DNA from: Burkholderiales bacterium
GTDB taxonomy: Bacteria; Pseudomonadota; Gammaproteobacteria; Burkholderiales; Burkholderiaceae_C
NCBI GenBank assembly: GCA_947453625.1
Contig: CANGHK010000018.1
Span: forward strand, 1 to 64,000
Direction: 5' to 3'
DNA: 64,000 nucleotides
Part shown: piece after piece, positions 60,112-64,000 of the stretch
Position numbering within the stretch: the stretch's first letter is position 1
Layout of the letters: each line of letters starts with the position of its first letter
Position numbers and translations under genes: made by a program
The notes under the pieces: generated by a model
What the model saw: only the letters and a program-made list of their open reading frames with translations
What the model was told of the DNA's origin: nothing
Databases searched by the model: none

Positions 60112-60345
60112 CTGGTTTGACCTCGGATTGTCACCCAAGTGGAAATCTGCTCCCCGGGCACCGCCTAGCATTCGGGAGGTTGCATGGGAGACGGGCAATC
60201 TCAGCGGCGGCACCAGCGCGCTGGCATCGCCTGGCGCCGGTCCGGCCCCGCCTTGATCGCCTTCCGCCGCCGCACCGACGACGCGTCAACCGGGCTGTCG
60301 TCAGCTTTGTCGAAGTGATTGCTCCATCCCAACCCGAGGTTTCCG

Positions 60346-61356
60346 ATGTACGCCATGACCGTTCAATCCCGCCGTTGGGCTGCCGTCTCGTTGGTCTTGG
60401 TCGGTCTGGGCAGTCAAGCCACCGCGCAAGCCCAGGAACTGGTGCGCGTGCAGGACTATCCCGGCCTGGGCAACCTGATGCTGCGCGTGGCCATCGCCCA
60501 CAAGCTGTGCGAAAAACAGGGCATCAAGTGCGAGTCTCGCACCATCCCTGCAGCCCCGCTGGGCATGCAGACCTTGCTGGCGGGTGATCTGGAGGTGTCG
60601 TTCGGCCCGCCCGAAGTGGTGGCGCAAGCGGCGGCCCGAGGCGCCGACATCCGCATCCTGGGCAATGGCGCGCGCGGCTCCATCTTTTTCGTTGCCGCGG
60701 GCAACCATCTGGACACGCCCAATGCGGCCAAGGGCTATCCGACGGTGATGCAGGACTTCAAGGGCAAGAAGGTCGGCGTCACCGCGCGGGGGTCCGGCGC
60801 CGAGTTCCAGTTTATCGACCTGCTCAAGGGCGCCGGCATGAGTGCCGCCGACGTCACCCTGGTGGCGGTGGGCGCGCCCAACACCGCGCTGCCGGCGCTG
60901 AGCAACAAGCAGGTGGATGCGGTGATGGCCTTCGAGCCCATGGGCGGGTTTTGCGAGGTGCTCAAGGCCTGCCGCGTGGTGGTGGATCCGCGCAAGGGCG
61001 AGGGCCCGCCCGAACTGCTGGCAGTGGCCGGGGCCGGCTCGGTGCTGGTGGTGCGCAATGACTACATCCAGAAGAAGCCGCAGGCCCTGGCCGGCTTCGT
61101 CGCGGCCATGAAGGAGACCGAGGTCTTCATGCAAAACCCTGCCAACCACGACGCGGTATTGAAGGTGGCACAAGACAGCTTCAAGATCGACCTGCCCAGG
61201 GGCGGCGAGGTGGTGGCAGCGGTATTGAAGACCACGCTGACGTCCTACCGCTTCGCGATGGACCCCAAGGCCGTGCAGGCCGCTGCCGACTACCTGCTGG
61301 CCAACAAGCAGTTGGACAAGCCGCTGGACACGCGCCGGCTGATCCACACGCCTTGA
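60346..61356 (+). CDS. ABC transporter substrate-binding protein, NitT/TauT (SsuA/THI5-like)
   Basis: A 336-residue periplasmic binding protein. The signal peptide runs through SLVLVGLGSQATAQAQE; the mature part has the NMT1/SsuA-like fold (GVTARGSGAEFQFIDLLKGA, VDAVMAFEPMGG). Such proteins bind nitrate, sulfonates, taurine or pyrimidine-like compounds. With a TauD-like enzyme in the same operon, a sulfonate or other dioxygenase substrate is likely. GAGG precedes the ATG at 60346; a second ATG lies nine bases on. Confidence 0.9.
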   Translation: MYAMTVQSRRWAAVSLVLVGLGSQATAQAQELVRVQDYPGLGNLMLRVAIAHKLCEKQGIKCESRTIPAAPLGMQTLLAGDLEVSFGPPEVVAQAAARGADIRILGNGARGSIFFVAAGNHLDTPNAAKGYPTVMQDFKGKKVGVTARGSGAEFQFIDLLKGAGMSAADVTLVAVGAPNTALPALSNKQVDAVMAFEPMGGFCEVLKACRVVVDPRKGEGPPELLAVAGAGSVLVVRNDYIQKKPQALAGFVAAMKETEVFMQNPANHDAVLKVAQDSFKIDLPRGGEVVAAVLKTTLTSYRFAMDPKAVQAAADYLLANKQLDKPLDTRRLIHTP

Positions 61357-61453
61357 TGCCATCCGCCATGAGCATCTACCCCACCATGGCGCGCCCCTTG
61401 ACCAATGCCATCGGGACCCTGTCTTGCTCGCCCCATTGACCGAGCTTCAGCGC

Positions 61454-62251
61454 ATGTCGATCCCCAACCAGGACGGGAGCCCGTTGGCGGTTGACGTGCG
61501 TGCGCTCTCGCTCAGTTTCGACGGCGTGCGGCAGGTGCTCGATCGGGTGTCGCTGAGCGTGGCGGCCGGCGAGTTCGTGGCCTTGGTCGGTCCCAGCGGC
61601 TGCGGCAAGACCACCTTGCTGAACCTGTGCGCCGGGTTGGTGAACGCCCGCAGGCAGGGCACGGTGGCGGTGTGCGGCGCGCCGGGGCAACTGGGCAACC
61701 CCCGTGTGGCCTACATGCTGGCGCGCGACAGCCTGCTGCCCTGGGCCACGGCGCTCGACAATGCCGCGTTCGGCCTGAAGGTCCAGGGCCGGCCGCTGAC
61801 TGAGCGCCGCGCGGTGGCGCAACAGATGCTGGACCGGGTGGGCCTGTCCGGCTTCGAGGCCAGCTACCCCAAGGCGCTGTCGCACGGCATGCGCCAACGG
61901 GTGGCGCTGGCACGCACCTTTGCCATCGACGCTGACCTGATGCTGATGGGCGAGCCCTTTGGCGCCCTCGATGCCCAGACCAAGCTGCAACTGCAAGACT
62001 TGCTGCTGTCGCTGTGCGAGGCCTCCAGGCGCAGCGTGGTGTTTGTCACCCATGACTTGTCGGAGGCCGTGGCTGTGGCCGACCGCGTGGTGGTGATGTC
62101 GTCGCGGCCCGGGCGCATCGTGGCCGACGTGGCGGTGGATTTGCCGCGTCCCCGGTCGATCCGGGCCTTGCAGCGCGATCCGCATTTCCACGCGCTGTAC
62201 GCCCGGCTGTGGGCCCACCTCGAACAGGGCTGGAGCAGCCATGAGGGTTGA
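61454..62251 (+). CDS. ABC transporter ATP-binding protein with altered Walker B
   Basis: A 265-residue NitT/TauT-type ATPase. Walker A is intact (GPSGCGKTT, about residue 46), the signature reads LSHGMRQR, and the switch His is in VFVTHDLSEA. The Walker B strand ends LMLMGEP instead of MDEP: the codon at 61949-61951 (residue 166) is GGC, Gly, for the Mg-coordinating Asp; the catalytic Glu167 is kept. The frame also opens at a TTG at 61424. Its end overlaps the permease start by 11 bases. Confidence 0.9.
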   Translation: MSIPNQDGSPLAVDVRALSLSFDGVRQVLDRVSLSVAAGEFVALVGPSGCGKTTLLNLCAGLVNARRQGTVAVCGAPGQLGNPRVAYMLARDSLLPWATALDNAAFGLKVQGRPLTERRAVAQQMLDRVGLSGFEASYPKALSHGMRQRVALARTFAIDADLMLMGEPFGALDAQTKLQLQDLLLSLCEASRRSVVFVTHDLSEAVAVADRVVVMSSRPGRIVADVAVDLPRPRSIRALQRDPHFHALYARLWAHLEQGWSSHEG

Positions 62252-63062
62252 ACCTGCAGTGAACCAAGCAGCCGCCGATCCCGGCACCCTAACCGGCGGC
62301 AGAGCGGGCACCGCCGCGCGCTGGCGCCAGCCGCTGGCGCATCTGGTGTTTCTCGCCATCACGCTGGGCACGTGGGAACATGCCAGCAAGCAGGGCTGGC
62401 TGTCGGCCACCTTCTTTGGTCAGCCCAGCGGCATCGCCCGGTTTCTCTGGGACAACATCGCCGACGGCAAGCTCTGGAGTGATCTGGGTTGGACACTTGC
62501 AGGCACCGGCCTGGCCTTTGCGCTGGGTGCCTGCGCGGCCATCGGCGTCGGGTTGGCCTTTGTGCGGATGCCGGCGCTGGAGCGGTTTCTCGAGCCCTAC
62601 TTCAGCGCCCTCAACGTGATGCCACGCATTGCGCTGGCGCCGTTGTTCATCCTGTGGTTCGGCCTGGGCCTGGGCTCCAAGGTGGCGATAGGCTTCAGCC
62701 TGACGTTTTTCATCGTGCTCTCGGCCACGGTGGCCGGCATGCGCGGGATCAGCGCCGACCATGTCACGCTGTGCCGCACGCTGGGCGCACGTCCGGCCCA
62801 GCTGTTCTTTTCAGTCACCCTGCCGGGCGCGGTGCCGGTGCTGTTCTCGGGCTTGCGCCTGGGCCTGATCTACGCGCTGCTGGGCGTGGTGGGTGGCGAA
62901 ATCATCGCCAGCGAAAAAGGTCTGGGCCAGGCGCTGGCCTACCTCAGCTCCACCTTCAACGTCAACGGCGTGATGGCGCTGCTGCTGGTGCTGGCCCTGC
63001 TGGGCGTGAGCGTGATGCGCAGCATGACCTGGCTCGAAAAGCGCATGCTGCATTGGCAATGA
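62241..63062 (+). CDS. ABC transporter permease, NitT/TauT type
   Basis: A 273-residue inner-membrane subunit with about six helices. The EAA coupling loop is visible as LCRTLGARPAQLFFSVTLPGAVPVLFSG, here quoted as TLGARPAQLFFSVTLPGAVP; helices such as ALAPLFILWFGLGLGSKVAIG fit SsuC/TauC. It overlaps the ATPase gene and is followed by the dioxygenase after 49 bases, so all belong to one import operon. Confidence 0.92.
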   Translation: MRVEPAVNQAAADPGTLTGGRAGTAARWRQPLAHLVFLAITLGTWEHASKQGWLSATFFGQPSGIARFLWDNIADGKLWSDLGWTLAGTGLAFALGACAAIGVGLAFVRMPALERFLEPYFSALNVMPRIALAPLFILWFGLGLGSKVAIGFSLTFFIVLSATVAGMRGISADHVTLCRTLGARPAQLFFSVTLPGAVPVLFSGLRLGLIYALLGVVGGEIIASEKGLGQALAYLSSTFNVNGVMALLLVLALLGVSVMRSMTWLEKRMLHWQ

Positions 63063-63111
63063 TCCAGCGCGTCGAAGCGTTCAACCCCCAAGACCATACC
63101 GGAGAAACTCC

Positions 63112-64000
63112 ATGGCCAACACCGCCGAGCTTGCCCTGATCGACATCGCGCAGCGCTACCAACACATCACGCCCGTGCCCCGCATGCCCAACTTTGCGGC
63201 CTGGATCGACGGCGTCGACCTGACCCAGCCGCTGACCGCGCCGGTGCAAGCCGAGCTGCGCCAGGCGCTGTTCGACTTCGAGGTGATCTTCTTCCGGCCG
63301 CAGATCATCACCCCGGCGCAGCACGTGGCCCTGGCCAATGTGTTCGGGCCGGTGTCAGGGGGCTCGTACTTCGAGCGCAAGCCCGGCGCGCCCGAGCTGG
63401 AGATGATCGTCTCCGACCGCGCGCACCCACCGTCCATCGACAACTGGCACACCGACATCAGCTGGAAGCCCAATCCCCCGCTGGGCACGGCCATCCAGAT
63501 CACCGAGATCCCGCCCGCCGGTGGCAACACATGCTGGAGCAGCACCAGCAAGGCCTATGACTGGCTGTCGCCCGGCCTGCAGCAGTATCTGGAGGGATTG
63601 ACGGCGGTGCACAGCTGGGAGGTGTCGGGCTTTCGCGAGGCGCTGGGCAAGCGCGGCGACGACGCCCTGATCGCTGCCATCAAGGCCTTCAAACCGGTGG
63701 TGCATCCGGTGGTGCGCCGCAACCCGGATTCGGGCCGCAAGTGCATCTACATCAACGCCGATTTCACCCGCAACATCCAGGGCGTCGACCGGCATGAGGC
63801 TGCGGGCATGCTGCGCTTCTTGCTCGACTGGCTGAAGAAGCCCGAGTTCATGGTGCACCACCAATGGCAGGCGAATGAGATCGCGGTGTGGGACAACCGA
63901 TCGACCCAGCATTACGCGGTGGCCGACTATTGGCCGCACCGCCGCGTGAACCAGCGCGTCACCTTCGAGGAGCCGGGCACGCCAGCGGCAGCGGCCACTG
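63112..64000 (+). CDS. TauD/TfdA family 2-oxoglutarate-dependent dioxygenase, cut by right edge
   Basis: Fe(II)/2-oxoglutarate oxygenase; family members release sulfite from taurine or cleave related substrates. About 296 residues are visible without a stop. The first iron ligands are in NWHTDISW, the distal His and 2-oxoglutarate Arg lie in STQHYAVADYWPHRRVNQR. The start MANTAELALIDIAQRYQHIT follows GGAG. Being last in the ABC operon, it probably processes the imported compound; alkylsulfonates or phenoxy acids are equally possible, the substrate is not settled. Confidence 0.92.
   Translation, partial: MANTAELALIDIAQRYQHITPVPRMPNFAAWIDGVDLTQPLTAPVQAELRQALFDFEVIFFRPQIITPAQHVALANVFGPVSGGSYFERKPGAPELEMIVSDRAHPPSIDNWHTDISWKPNPPLGTAIQITEIPPAGGNTCWSSTSKAYDWLSPGLQQYLEGLTAVHSWEVSGFREALGKRGDDALIAAIKAFKPVVHPVVRRNPDSGRKCIYINADFTRNIQGVDRHEAAGMLRFLLDWLKKPEFMVHHQWQANEIAVWDNRSTQHYAVADYWPHRRVNQRVTFEEPGTPAAAAT

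Overview
The window is a continuous chromosomal segment of very high GC content. The gene order (leuC, entericidin-like lipoprotein, leuD, leuB, asd, fimV, truA, trpF, trpB, trpA, accD, folC, SPOR protein, cvpA, purF, metZ) is the order typical of Burkholderiales. Together with the propionyl-CoA and methylmalonyl-CoA genes it suggests a Rubrivivax/Leptothrix/Ideonella-like betaproteobacterium. This is inference from synteny and protein families; no rRNA gene is present to fix the taxon.

Left part (1-11089): the start of sucC (minus strand, cut by the window edge), a GntR/FCD regulator, and a divergent operon for propionyl-CoA breakdown: methylmalonyl-CoA mutase, a GNAT acetyltransferase, the MeaB chaperone GTPase, propionyl-CoA carboxylase beta and alpha subunits, a PhoD-like lipoprotein phosphatase and a VOC protein that is probably the methylmalonyl-CoA epimerase. 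With sucC next door the route runs propionyl-CoA to (S)- then (R)-methylmalonyl-CoA to succinyl-CoA to succinate. The pccB-pccA gap holds inverted repeats and a second, diverged copy of the pccA start.

Middle part (11090-37136): a small gene graveyard (a cysQ 3' end and a nonsense-mutated DUF6447-like gene), a protein-methyltransferase-like gene, a 1444-residue SNF2 helicase on the minus strand, then the long leu-asd-fimV-trp-accD-folC-purF-metZ-gltX biosynthetic block, much of it tightly packed with start/stop overlaps.

Right part (37215-64000): tRNA-Ala and tRNA-Glu followed by a decayed tyrosine integrase that abuts the cut end of a PAS-domain regulator resembling the heme CO sensor RcoM, a scar of a lost element. 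Next come two enoyl-CoA hydratase relatives, a FAD oxidoreductase, riboflavin synthase, two MFS transporters, an SDR protein lacking its catalytic pair, secreted and phasin-like unknowns, a periplasmic LigE-type DNA ligase, exonuclease I, a CpdB-like periplasmic nucleotidase, aconitase B under a promoter that contains a perfect palindrome, OsmC and PaiB-like proteins and a DegP protease. An IS110 remnant precedes the last unit: a Crp/Fnr regulator divergent from a NitT/TauT-type ABC importer and a TauD-family dioxygenase cut by the right edge.

I found no CRISPR array, no intact mobile element and no clear phage-defence island. The most unusual items are the integrase/RcoM-like scar, the ABC ATPase with Gly for its Walker B Asp, the SDR without Tyr and Lys, the acnB promoter palindrome, the small coupled ORF before accD, and the duplicated pccA start.
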